Shown here piece by piece: positions 9,007-16,780 of a stretch of 43,870 bases of DNA. The notes under the pieces were generated by a model. The model saw only the letters and a program-made list of their open reading frames with translations, did no database searches and was not told the origin of the DNA. The stretch is from Actinomycetota bacterium (lineage in GTDB: Bacteria; Actinomycetota; Acidimicrobiia; Acidimicrobiales; Ilumatobacteraceae): contig JAQCDY010000003.1 of assembly GCA_027729785.1 (NCBI GenBank), positions 1-43,870 on the forward strand. The letters run 5' to 3'. The translations under genes and the position numbers were made by a program. The stretch's first letter is position 1, and each line of letters starts with the position of its first letter.

Positions 9007-10587
9007 ATGTCACAAAATCGCGAACTCGTTGAAGTCTTCGATACAACGTTGCGTGACGGCATGCAGGTCGAAGGCGTTTCGGCGAGCGTGCAAGACAAAC
9101 TTCGTATCGCCGAACAACTTGATTTTCTTGGCGTGCACTACATCGAAGGCGGTTGGCCAGGCGCCAACCCGAAAGACATCGAGTTTTTTGCTCGCGCTCG
9201 AACCGAATTGAGTCTGAAAACTTCGACGCTGGTCGCATTCGGTTCGACACGTCGACCATTGGGCAAAGTCGACGATGACCCGACTCTGCGCAATTTGATC
9301 GAAGCCGAGACGAGTGCGGTTTGCATCGTCGCCAAATGTTCCGACTACCACGTTGAACAGGCGCTTCAAACCACGCTCGATGAGGGCGTGGCGATGGTCA
9401 GCGATTCGGTCAAATATTTGGTTGCCAACAACCGTCGCGTGCTCGTGGATATGGAGCATTTTTTTGACGGCTACAAGCACAACGCCGAGTTCTCACTGCG
9501 CGTGCTCGAGGCGGCAGTCATTGGCGGTGCAACACACTTGGTGCTTTGCGACACAAATGGTGGCTCATTGCCAAATGAAGTAGAAAAAATCGTCGCCGAT
9601 GTTCGTCGCCACATCGGCAACGACGTCATAATCGGCATTCATTGTCACGATGACACAGGTTGCGCCGTTGCTAACTCGCTAGCCGCCGTGCAAAGTGGTG
9701 CGCGACATGTGCAGGGCACGCTCAACGGTTTGGGCGAGCGCACCGGCAATACAAACTTGACGACGGTTATTCCTAACTTGCAATTAAAACTTGGTTACGA
9801 GTGTTTGCCCGACGGTCATCTCGAGCGTCTAACGCAAGTCAGCAATCATGTCGCCGAAGTTTTGAACCGTCCGATGAACCCGCAAGCACCATATGTGGGT
9901 GTCTCGGCCTTCGCCCACAAAGCCGGCTTGCATGTTTCGGCAATCGCTCGGGCCAAAGATGCCTACGAACATGTTTCGCCAGAACTCGTCGGCAATGGCA
10001 CGCGCTTTTTGGTCTCAGAAATGGCTGGCCGGGCAACGATCACGATGAAAGCAAAAGAGTTGGGTTTGAATCTTGATGGCCAGGCGATCGGTCAAGTGCT
10101 CGACGACCTTAAACGACTTGAGTTCGAGGGCTACCACTTTGAAGCCGCCGATGCCTCGCTCGAGTTGCTGATGCGTCGTGCTTCTGGTTGGGATCAATCG
10201 TTCTTCAAAGTCGAGTCAATGCGTGTGATCACCGATGAAGCCGCAACGGGCACTTTCACGACTGAAGCAACTGTCAAAGTTTGGGTCGGCGACGATCGAA
10301 ATGTTTATACATCTGAAGGTAATGGACCGGTAAATGCAATCGACACCGCGTTGCGTGAAGCACTTCGGGCAAGTTATCCGCAATTAGAGCGTGTGCATCT
10401 CACCGACTATAAAGTGCGAATTCTCGACTCTGGTTCGGCGACTGGTGCTGTCACTCGCGTTTTGATCGACGCAACTGACGGCGAACGCACTTGGACAACA
10501 ATCGGCGTGTCGGCGAACATCATCGAAGCATCGTGGCGCGCTCTTGAAGAGTCGCTCGTGTTTGGTTTGTTGCATTTGCAATCGTGA
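9007..10587 (+). CDS. cimA: (R)-citramalate synthase
   Basis: Condenses pyruvate with acetyl-CoA to citramalate, the first step of threonine-independent isoleucine synthesis; LeuCD and LeuB then give 2-ketobutyrate. Seen: FDTTLRDG at 11-18 with metal-binding Asp12, IGIHCHDDTGCAVAN with His212 and His214, the GLGERTGNTNL loop, then AFAHKAGLHVSA and SEMAGRATI, followed from about 390 by a C-terminal LeuA-type allosteric domain. The length of 526 and the FDTTLRDGMQVEGVSAS opening fit the long citramalate-synthase group rather than 2-isopropylmalate synthase, from which it must be separated by family modelling. It starts 5 bases after ilvE without a ribosome-binding site, so it is probably translationally coupled. 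No leuA is in the window. Confidence 0.88.
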   Translation: MSQNRELVEVFDTTLRDGMQVEGVSASVQDKLRIAEQLDFLGVHYIEGGWPGANPKDIEFFARARTELSLKTSTLVAFGSTRRPLGKVDDDPTLRNLIEAETSAVCIVAKCSDYHVEQALQTTLDEGVAMVSDSVKYLVANNRRVLVDMEHFFDGYKHNAEFSLRVLEAAVIGGATHLVLCDTNGGSLPNEVEKIVADVRRHIGNDVIIGIHCHDDTGCAVANSLAAVQSGARHVQGTLNGLGERTGNTNLTTVIPNLQLKLGYECLPDGHLERLTQVSNHVAEVLNRPMNPQAPYVGVSAFAHKAGLHVSAIARAKDAYEHVSPELVGNGTRFLVSEMAGRATITMKAKELGLNLDGQAIGQVLDDLKRLEFEGYHFEAADASLELLMRRASGWDQSFFKVESMRVITDEAATGTFTTEATVKVWVGDDRNVYTSEGNGPVNAIDTALREALRASYPQLERVHLTDYKVRILDSGSATGAVTRVLIDATDGERTWTTIGVSANIIEASWRALEESLVFGLLHLQS

Positions 10588-10604
10588 CATCGCGTTAAAT
10601 GTTC

Positions 10605-10610
10605 TAGGCT
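10605..10610 (+). promoter_or_regulatory. -10 box TAGGCT before the 10620 gene
   Basis: TAGGCT in the context CTAGGCTGGG lies 9 bases before the ATG; the same ten bases precede tldD. The predicted transcript would have a leader of only a few bases. No good -35 element is seen. Confidence 0.45.
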
Positions 10611-10619
10611 GGGCGCGTC

Positions 10620-11144
10620 ATGGCGGCACCAAAGTTCACACCTGTAGATCCGACTGATCGTCCACGAACATATTCGTCGCCCGAACATGTGCCAACACCT
10701 TGGCGCAACGACAAACCCGCGGCAATCGTGACTAGGCAACCCAAAGGTCAAAAACTCGGGCATCAGGGCCCAGACCAGGGTTATGCGCTCAAACTTGCCG
10801 AAGGTTTGCGCGACTCGATCGTGTTGCAACCAGGCGAGTCAGCCGACGATGCAATTCGAGGTGTGCTTGCAATCGCACTGCGTCGGGCCTCAAAATATGG
10901 AAGAGCGCCGGTGATTTACGATCTCACAGTTGCTTTTGGCATTTGGGGTTTCATGTTGCTCGACCCACCAGCAGATCTTTTGGCGCGTCGCAAAGAGTTG
11001 TTCACCGGTTTGGGTGATGCGGCTCATCATTATTCAGAACTGCGTGAACTTGTTGACATGGTGCCTGAGAGCACGATGCTGATGACGCCTGAGCAGGTTC
11101 GTACCGGCATGCCCGGTAGTTGGCGCGCACTAACTGGCGCCTAA
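10620..11144 (+). CDS. Conserved actinobacterial protein of unknown function
   Basis: A 174-residue soluble protein. The N-terminal 50 residues are proline- and charge-rich (TDRPRTYSSPEHVPTPWRND, then QPKGQKLGHQGPDQGYALKLA). The C-terminal part is helical with RRASKYGRAPVIYDLTVAFG and a MTPEQVRTGMPGSWRAL ending. The layout matches a family I remember from actinobacteria that has no assigned role; I cannot propose one from sequence. Start ATG 10620 follows a TAGGCT box closely. It is convergent with the DUF2237 gene, with only 3 bases between the two stops. Confidence 0.75.
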   Translation: MAAPKFTPVDPTDRPRTYSSPEHVPTPWRNDKPAAIVTRQPKGQKLGHQGPDQGYALKLAEGLRDSIVLQPGESADDAIRGVLAIALRRASKYGRAPVIYDLTVAFGIWGFMLLDPPADLLARRKELFTGLGDAAHHYSELRELVDMVPESTMLMTPEQVRTGMPGSWRALTGA

Positions 11145-11147
11145 AAA

Positions 11148-11522
11148 TTATTTATCGACGGCGTGTGCTTCGAGGTCTTTAAGCGAAACGAATTCAAGCG
11201 TCAGCGTGTGAGTTGAACGCAATTTGACTTTCGGCGCTTTGCCAGCTTCAAAGGCCTCTTGCCAACGTGGCGCACAAAGACACCACTGATCGCCAGGTTT
11301 GAGACCAGCAAAACCATATTGAGGCATCGGAGTCGACAGATCGTTGCCGACCGATTTTGAATATTCAAGAAACTCTGCGGTCATGATTGCGCAAACCGTG
11401 TGCACACCACTGTCGTCGCCGCCCGTTTCGCAACAACCAGTGCGATAATAACCAGTTATGGGGTCGAAGTTGCACGGCTCAATCGACTCGCCGTAGACAT
11501 TTGTTTGCTGCCCAATCGTCAT
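11148..11522 (-). CDS. DUF2237 family protein
   Basis: Small cysteine-rich cytoplasmic protein of the DUF2237 family, function unknown. The match covers the full length: an opening of NVYGESIEPCNFDPITGYYR, then GCCETGGDDSGVHTVCAIMT, GNDLSTPMPQYGFAGLKPGD and WCLCAPRWQEAFEAG. Cysteines at the conserved positions (EPC, GCC, TVC, WCLC) suggest a metal or redox role, but this is not established. At 124 residues it has family length. It lies 15 bases from the transporter gene on the same strand and could be co-transcribed with it. Confidence 0.88.
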   Translation of the reverse strand: MTIGQQTNVYGESIEPCNFDPITGYYRTGCCETGGDDSGVHTVCAIMTAEFLEYSKSVGNDLSTPMPQYGFAGLKPGDQWCLCAPRWQEAFEAGKAPKVKLRSTHTLTLEFVSLKDLEAHAVDK

Positions 11523-11537
11523 TGTTCGTGCAGCCTA

Positions 11538-12296
11538 TTAGTTGATTGAGACGCCGACGAGGCGACCGATCACATATGTCACGCCGACTGCAAGCAACAT
11601 GATCGCAACTTGACGCACTGCGCTCAAAACTTTTGATCGCTCAGCCTGTTGCCCGATCGCATAACCAGCCACAGCCGCAGCGATTACGGCAACGATCACT
11701 GACGCATACTTTGCAGAGTTGCCGCTACTAAAAATCCATGGCACAACTGGCAACATCGCACCAGTCAAAAAAGTGAGCAGAGAAATTAATCCAATTTGAA
11801 TTGGGTTGGGCAAGTTTCCGGCGTCAAGTCCGAACTCTTCGCGCGCGTGCACGATAACTGCGCGCTCCGGGTCACGCATCACTTCTTTGGCCGACGCAGC
11901 GGCTTGTTCACGCGACATGCCGTGTTGGCGATACATCGCGGCCAATTCAGAAGTCTCTGCTTCAGGGTGAAGCTTGAGTTCGCGCAATTCGAGCGACATC
12001 TCGCGCTTAATTAGATCATTTTGCGCGCTGATCGATACCCACTCGCCAGCAGCCATGCTGGCTGCGCCCGCAACTGCAGCAGCGATGCCAGCGAGTCGCA
12101 CAACGCTTGAATCAGCACCGCCAGCAGCGAAGCCGATGATCAACGAAACATTTGAAACTAGGCCATCACTGAAACCAAACACTCCGGCGCGCGCCGAACC
12201 TCCGGCAAGCGCACGATGGTCGGGGTGACCGTCATGTTCAAGAGTTTTATTTGCCACGGCTTCAACGATAGTTCTGTCTCGGGCGACAACGCTCAC
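11538..12296 (-). CDS. VIT1/CCC1 family membrane protein
   Basis: Predicted iron or manganese transporter of the vacuolar iron transporter family, placed in the cytoplasmic membrane. Seen: FGFSDGLVSNVSLIIGFAAG near 40-60 as the first helix, then AAVAGAASMAAGEWVSISAQ with the family glutamate, a charged cytoplasmic metal-binding segment (about 90-160, many Glu and His), and three C-terminal hydrophobic helices. The 252 residues fit the family. The start is GTG 12296, only 19 bases from the divergent gltX ATG, so the two promoters must overlap the coding ends. The transported metal cannot be inferred from sequence alone. Confidence 0.85.
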   Translation of the reverse strand: MSVVARDRTIVEAVANKTLEHDGHPDHRALAGGSARAGVFGFSDGLVSNVSLIIGFAAGGADSSVVRLAGIAAAVAGAASMAAGEWVSISAQNDLIKREMSLELRELKLHPEAETSELAAMYRQHGMSREQAAASAKEVMRDPERAVIVHAREEFGLDAGNLPNPIQIGLISLLTFLTGAMLPVVPWIFSSGNSAKYASVIVAVIAAAVAGYAIGQQAERSKVLSAVRQVAIMLLAVGVTYVIGRLVGVSIN

Positions 12297-12301
12297 CGAG
12301 A

Positions 12302-12307
12302 TAGCCT
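12302..12307 (+). promoter_or_regulatory. -10 box TAGCCT before gltX
   Basis: TAGCCT is 8 bases before the gltX ATG, predicting a transcript that starts within a base or two of the start codon. It lies in the 19-base gap to the divergent transporter gene. Confidence 0.4.
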
Positions 12308-12315
12308 GATGACAG

Positions 12316-13725
12316 ATGGCACAGACACCGCGCTACCGATTTGCGCCGTCACCGACAGGTTATTTTCACGTCGGTGGTGCCCGAACTGCGCTCTATAACT
12401 GGATTCTTGCGCTACAAAACAACGGCGTTTTCGTTTTGCGGATAGAAGACACCGACGATTCAAGAAATAATCCGCAGTGGACGAAGGGCATTCTCGAAGC
12501 GCTTGCTTGGCTCGGCATTGACTCTTCAGATTCGCACTTTGAAGGGCCTTTGTTTCAGTCAGCGAACGCTGCTTTACATGTTGCGGCCGCCGAAAAACTT
12601 TTCGAACAGGGCAAGGCTTATTACTGCGATTTGTCCACAGAAGATATTCAAAAGCGCGCCAAAGAATCTGGCAAACAGGGCTATGACGGCTATTCGCGCG
12701 ATCGCGGTTTAGGGCCAGGCGAGGGGCGAGTCTTGCGCTTTCGCGTGCCCCAGAGCTTGACGATTGTTCAAGATGAAGTGCGGGGCAGCGTCGAGTTTGA
12801 TAATTCGACAATCGAAGATTTTGTGTTGTTACGTGGCAATGGTTCGCCCGTGTTCTTATTGGCAAATGTCGTCGACGACATAACGCAAGGTATAACTCAT
12901 GTTGTGCGCGCCGAAGAACACTTGCCCAATGCGCCGAAACAACAGATGATTTGGCAGGCTCTAGGAGTTACGCCACCGAGTTGGGCCCACGTGCCGGTGC
13001 TTGTTAATGAGCAACGCAAGAAACTGTCAAAGCGTCGTGACAAAGTCGCCGTCGAGCAATATCGCGAAGAGGGCGTTATCGCTGCGGCGATGAAAAATTA
13101 TTTGATGACGCTCGGTTGGGCGCCGACGGGCGATACGGAGATTGTTCCGTTCGAGAAAATCACTGCTGATTTTAAATTAGGCAGCGTCAATCACTCGCCG
13201 GCATTTTTTGACATCGTCAAGTTGCAGTCGTTCAACGCCGACTACATTCGTGCGATGACGGTCGATGAATTCATTCGCGCGTGCGAACCCTGGTTGGTGG
13301 GTGCGAAAGCGCCTTGGCAAGCCAGTGATTACGATGCCAAAGTTTTTGCCGAAGTTGCGCCGCTGGTGCAAACTCGAGTGCAGTTGTTGCAAGATGTGCC
13401 GAGCATGGTCGACTTTTTGTTCTGCGATTTGCCGACTATTGATGATGCTGCATTCACAAAGGCATTCGCGCCAGAGTGGGCGAGTTCGACGCTGATCGAG
13501 ATTCGTGAAGGTTTCACGACATGCGAGTTCACACCTGATGCTCTCAAAGCAGTTGTCGAAGCAGTTGGCGAGAAGCATTCTTTGAAACTGGGCAAATTGC
13601 AAGCACCTTTGCGGGTGGCTGTTACGGGGCGCAGTGTTGGTCCGCCATTGTTCGAGCCAATTGCGTTGCTGGGTCGAGACGCGACACTCAAGCGAATTGA
13701 TGTCGCAATTGCTAAGAAGGTTTAA
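12316..13725 (+). CDS. gltX: Glutamyl-tRNA synthetase
   Basis: Class I aminoacyl-tRNA synthetase charging tRNA with glutamate; in actinobacteria usually non-discriminating, also mischarging tRNA-Gln for the GatCAB amidotransferase. Seen: FAPSPTGYFHVGGARTAL at 9-26 (the HIGH-equivalent is HVGG), RIEDTDDSRNNPQ near 42-54, and KKLSKRRDKV around 235-244 in place of KMSKS. An anticodon-binding helical domain ends the 469-residue protein. The cysteine-type zinc ligands of some GluRS are not obvious. Start ATG 12316 follows a TAGCCT box. tRNA-Gln and tRNA-Glu genes lie 0.7-1 kb downstream, which fits its role. Confidence 0.96.
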   Translation: MAQTPRYRFAPSPTGYFHVGGARTALYNWILALQNNGVFVLRIEDTDDSRNNPQWTKGILEALAWLGIDSSDSHFEGPLFQSANAALHVAAAEKLFEQGKAYYCDLSTEDIQKRAKESGKQGYDGYSRDRGLGPGEGRVLRFRVPQSLTIVQDEVRGSVEFDNSTIEDFVLLRGNGSPVFLLANVVDDITQGITHVVRAEEHLPNAPKQQMIWQALGVTPPSWAHVPVLVNEQRKKLSKRRDKVAVEQYREEGVIAAAMKNYLMTLGWAPTGDTEIVPFEKITADFKLGSVNHSPAFFDIVKLQSFNADYIRAMTVDEFIRACEPWLVGAKAPWQASDYDAKVFAEVAPLVQTRVQLLQDVPSMVDFLFCDLPTIDDAAFTKAFAPEWASSTLIEIREGFTTCEFTPDALKAVVEAVGEKHSLKLGKLQAPLRVAVTGRSVGPPLFEPIALLGRDATLKRIDVAIAKKV

Positions 13726-13739
13726 GCGAGTTTGATTCA

Positions 13740-14351
13740 ATGAAATTGAGACGAGTACTTCTGTCACTAGGCGTGTTTATCGCAGTCGGTTTTGTTTATT
13801 TCTTAGTTTCGTTATTGCAAGTGTGGAATACCGGTCGCAGTGCTGATCGCCAACCCGTTGATGCGATAGTCGTGCTCGGTGCTGCTCAATATGACGGTCG
13901 GCCGTCACCGCAATTTCAAGCCCGACTCGATCATGTACTCGAATTATGGAACCTCAATTTGGCTTCATACATTGTTGTCACGGGCGGCAAGCAACAAGGT
14001 GATCGATTTACTGAGGCGGCGACGGCGCGCAAGTTTTTCGTGTTAAAAGGTGTTTCGAGTGATTTGATATTTGAAGAAAATTCTGGCACGACGACTTATG
14101 CATCGCTGCTGGCTGTTTCGCAGATTGCCTCGCAGAAAAAGATTACTCGCGTGTTGATTGTTAGTGACCCGTTTCATCTTTTGCGAGCGAAATTGATTGC
14201 CAAAGAAGTTGGTCTCGATGCGGGTTCGTCGTCGACCCGGTCGAGCGTGATTCAGGGCGGTGATGCATTTAAGCGCAATCTGCAGGAGGCAACAGGCGTC
14301 GCCGTCGGACGGATTGTTGGTTTTGATCGCGTTGATTCGTGGACTAATTAA
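13740..14351 (+). CDS. YdcF/SanA-like DUF218 protein
   Basis: Membrane-anchored DUF218 protein. One N-terminal helix (about 6-27, VLLSLGVFIAVGFVYFLVSLL) anchors a domain with DAIVVLGAAQYDGRPSPQFQARLDH, YIVVTGGKQQGDRFTEA, EENSGTTTYASL and VLIVSDPFHLLRAKLIAKE, which are the family's conserved blocks. Relatives (SanA, ElyC, YdcF) act in envelope integrity and may bind nucleotides or lipid carriers, but the reaction is not defined. It begins 14 bases after gltX and probably shares its transcript. The 203 residues agree with the family. Confidence 0.85.
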   Translation: MKLRRVLLSLGVFIAVGFVYFLVSLLQVWNTGRSADRQPVDAIVVLGAAQYDGRPSPQFQARLDHVLELWNLNLASYIVVTGGKQQGDRFTEAATARKFFVLKGVSSDLIFEENSGTTTYASLLAVSQIASQKKITRVLIVSDPFHLLRAKLIAKEVGLDAGSSSTRSSVIQGGDAFKRNLQEATGVAVGRIVGFDRVDSWTN

Positions 14352-14384
14352 TTAGATATTTGCGATATCGTAAAACCGTCACTC

Positions 14385-14456
14385 TGGGGAGTGGTGTAAC
14401 TGGCAACACAGCAGATTCTGGTTCTGTTATTCAGGGTTCGATTCCTTGCTCCCCAA
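14385..14456 (+). tRNA. tRNA-Gln (anticodon CTG)
   Basis: 72 nt cloverleaf: acceptor TGGGGAG/CTCCCCA, D stem GTGT/ACAC, anticodon stem GCAGA/TCTGT around loop TTCTGGT, T stem CAGGG/CCTTG with loop TTCGATT, discriminator A. The U1-A72 pair is the known glutamine-tRNA hallmark. CCA is not encoded. Confidence 0.92.
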
Positions 14457-14673
14457 CGTCGCAGCACTTCGTGCTGCTCTGCTAAAGCGCCGCAATTATC
14501 AGTGCAGAGCACTGAGGACTTGCTTTGCTTCGCGCCGCAAGGAGCAGTGCGAAGCACTGAACCTCGCGCTGTTGCTCGGCTTTGCCTCGTAGCGCCGAGC
14601 ACTCGTCTCTACGCTGCAATGCTTTACGTAGCCATAGCGCTATGTCAACACAGATAGCGTTGGAGACCTACTG
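14457..14673. repeat. Hairpin-rich spacer between tRNA-Gln and tRNA-Glu
   Basis: This gene-free stretch holds five perfect inverted repeats: GCAGCAC-TTC-GTGCTGC (14461-14477), CAGTGC-AGA-GCACTG (14500-14514), CAGTGC-GAA-GCACTG (14545-14559), GCTCGGC...GCCGAGC (14574-14600) and CATAGCGCTATG (14633-14644). The second and third have identical stems and differ only in the loop, 45 bases apart, and the first shares their GCAC/GTGC core. It could be a REP-like palindrome cluster, terminator and processing structures of the tRNA transcripts, or a degenerate element. The only ORF across it runs antisense over the tRNA and is not credible. Confidence 0.6.
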
Positions 14674-14746
14674 GGCCCCATCGTCTAGTGGACTAGGACA
14701 CCACCCTCTCAAGGTGGCGGCACGGGTTCGAATCCCGTTGGGGCTG
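14674..14746 (+). tRNA. tRNA-Glu (anticodon CTC)
   Basis: 73 nt cloverleaf: acceptor GGCCCCA/TGGGGCT, anticodon stem CCACC/GGTGG with loop CTCTCAA, T stem CGGGT-type arm GGGTTCGAATCCC, discriminator G. The next three bases are CCA (14747-14749), so the 3 prime CCA seems to be encoded here, unlike in the other two tRNAs. Confidence 0.93.
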
Positions 14747-14774
14747 CCAATCTATTAATGCCGAGAATTTTGCG

Positions 14775-15593
14775 CTATTTGCAGATCGCGATGTCGCCGA
14801 CGGCAATTTCGCCGGGCTGAGTGACCAAACAATAAACACGACTGACGGCACCAAGTTCGTGTGACAAGCGTTGGTAATCACCGTCGCTGAACCAGCGTGC
14901 GTTTTTCTTGCACGGAATTGCATATCCAGTGATTTGTGTTTTAACCGAACCGAATTCAAGCATCGCGCCAGGGCGAACTTTGGACCAGTCAAGTTGGCTG
15001 ACCGTAATGTTTTCTCCCGCACTGCCGCGTGCGATCGGGTGACCAGCACTCGCATGTTGAGCGATAACTTCGTCGCTCCAGATGCAAAGTGCTTGCCATG
15101 GGCGGCCATGATGCGTGCGAGCCATTTGGCGGTCGCCATCTAGGCCGTCGTAGTTGACAGCGCCATGGTTGATCGAGGTTTTAGGCACGCTGTTTGCCGA
15201 AACTTGAATTCCGACGATCGTGCCGACATTTTTGGTCTGTGTAGTTATCTCATCACGGTTTGCTGGTTCGTGGAGTTTCGCAAATGTTGGCCACAAGTTG
15301 CCGAGCCAAGTTACGAGTTTTTGCGAATCAATCTCGTCAATCTTGGATGCCGCCGACTCGCCAAGTTGCTCGAGCCTTGCGCCAAGTTCGTCGTCGGGGT
15401 TTTCGTCGCTGCGAAGCCCCATGAGCATCTCAAGACTTTGTGCGAGTTCGGCGCCGACTGTGGCGACTCGATTCGGATCGCGCTTGACATCGTGCATATG
15501 ATGTCGCCATAGCGAGCCGACACTCAGCAATGTGCGGTGCGCGTCTGTACCCGAATAATTATGGTTGCCGACGACTATTGCGGGGCGTGCCAT
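14775..15593 (-). CDS. MOSC domain protein with an unassigned N-terminal region
   Basis: Residues from about 124 to the end form a YiiM-type MOSC domain, predicted to bind molybdenum cofactor or move sulfur: GTIVGIQVSANSVPKTSI, GLDGDRQMARTHHGRPWQAL, GHPIARGSAGENITVSQLDW and the conserved Cys in GYAIPCKKNARWF. The first 120 residues (GNHNYSGTDAHRTLLSVGSL, then a helical acidic stretch) match nothing I recognise and seem to be an extra domain. The gene starts 2 bases after the aminotransferase stop and probably shares its transcript. The MOSC domain fits a window rich in molybdenum-cofactor genes. It converges on tRNA-Glu. Confidence 0.8.
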   Translation of the reverse strand: MARPAIVVGNHNYSGTDAHRTLLSVGSLWRHHMHDVKRDPNRVATVGAELAQSLEMLMGLRSDENPDDELGARLEQLGESAASKIDEIDSQKLVTWLGNLWPTFAKLHEPANRDEITTQTKNVGTIVGIQVSANSVPKTSINHGAVNYDGLDGDRQMARTHHGRPWQALCIWSDEVIAQHASAGHPIARGSAGENITVSQLDWSKVRPGAMLEFGSVKTQITGYAIPCKKNARWFSDGDYQRLSHELGAVSRVYCLVTQPGEIAVGDIAICK

Positions 15594-15595
15594 GG

Positions 15596-16753
15596 TTAAA
15601 GTTTGCTGACCAAATCAGGAACTTGTTTAAGTTTTTCGAAATCAGCTGGTTCGTTATAAATGAATGCTGAAAGTCGAACAAATGTTGCATCACCGGGCGA
15701 GACGATCACAGTTTCAGTTTTGAGTTCTTGACTAATTTTTAGCGTGAGCGCATCGCTTTGTGGCTTGGTGAGTTGTTTTTTGAGCGGCAGGCGAACGAGT
15801 CGCATCCATGGGCATGACATTTCGACGGGGACAACAGGTTCGGTACCCCAATGCTCGTGCAACATTGTCGCTACGTCGTCCAGAACTTCGCGATTGTGTT
15901 TGTCGAGTTTGTCAGCACCGATTGATTCGTGAAATTTAATTGCATTCGGTGTCGCAAGATAACTCGAATAATCATCAGTGCCTTGAGAGAAAAACGATTT
16001 TGGAAACCCGGATTCAAAATCCCATGATGGCGCGAGCGGCACCATCTGACTCGCAATTTCACTCGAGCGACAAACAAGGCCTGCAGATGCGCGCGGAGCG
16101 CATATCCACTTATGAAAGTTGCCGACCCACACATCAAAGTCTGTAGGTAGTGCTGGGGTCAGCATGCCTGGCCCGTGCGCACCGTCGATTACGACGCGGG
16201 CCTGCGGGGCGACACGACGAATTGTGCGCATGATTTGATCGACAGGCAATAGCAACGCCGTCTCAGAAGTGATTTGGTCGAGCACCACGAGATTCGTTTC
16301 GTTCGTCAGCGCGGCAAAAACGCTGTCGGCGATGTCGTCTGCGGTCTGCGCGCCACTCGCAAAATCAATTTCGGCTATTCGCAGAGTGCTTTGCGTGCGA
16401 CGGGCGATTTCAGCCAGTCCGTTCAACACGCCGCCATAGCCGAGGCTGGTGGCGACGATTTGTGAGCGCGGTTTCGAGATCAGCGCGCCAGCGGCAGTGA
16501 TAACGCCTTGCGACGCGTTGGGTACGAACGCGAAAAGTTCTGGTGTTGTGCCGAGCCACTTGGCAACGAACATGCGTGCTTCGTCGTGCAGTCTTGGCAG
16601 GGTGGTGCGAAAAAAGAGATTCGGATTGCTCTCGTCAAGTAGTTGAATCTCGCGCTGAGCCTCAGCGACGACTTTGGGCACCGAGCCAAATGAACCGTGA
16701 TTTAAATATGCAACTCGCGGGTCAAGGCTGAACTGCTCGCGATACTGATTCAC
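15596..16753 (-). CDS. Class V aminotransferase, isopenicillin-N-epimerase-like
   Basis: PLP-dependent enzyme of fold type I, class V. Seen: YLNHGSFGSVP at 16-26, the cofactor Asp190 and His193 in VVIDGAHGPGM, and the Schiff-base Lys215 in VGNFHKWICAP. Its 385 residues and the LNHGSFG opening resemble isopenicillin N epimerase and cysteine desulfurase-like relatives; the Cys needed for a desulfurase is not evident, so the reaction stays open (epimerase, lyase or transaminase). The start is GTG 16753, 7 bases behind a TAGCAT box on the minus strand. It is followed at 2 bases by the MOSC gene. Class V enzymes and MOSC domains also occur together in Moco sulfurases, an attractive but unproven parallel. 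Confidence 0.85.
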   Translation of the reverse strand: MNQYREQFSLDPRVAYLNHGSFGSVPKVVAEAQREIQLLDESNPNLFFRTTLPRLHDEARMFVAKWLGTTPELFAFVPNASQGVITAAGALISKPRSQIVATSLGYGGVLNGLAEIARRTQSTLRIAEIDFASGAQTADDIADSVFAALTNETNLVVLDQITSETALLLPVDQIMRTIRRVAPQARVVIDGAHGPGMLTPALPTDFDVWVGNFHKWICAPRASAGLVCRSSEIASQMVPLAPSWDFESGFPKSFFSQGTDDYSSYLATPNAIKFHESIGADKLDKHNREVLDDVATMLHEHWGTEPVVPVEMSCPWMRLVRLPLKKQLTKPQSDALTLKISQELKTETVIVSPGDATFVRLSAFIYNEPADFEKLKQVPDLVSKL

Positions 16754-16780
16754 CCCCGAGATGCTAATTGCTCGCTTTGA

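Noticed and set aside
14355-14369. GATAT-TTGCG-ATATC hairpin after ydcF
   Set aside because: Five AT-rich pairs with no following T tract; too weak to call a terminator.
14348-14602. 84-aa minus-strand ORF over tRNA-Gln and the spacer
   Set aside because: It lies antisense to a tRNA and to palindromes and has no recognisable feature.
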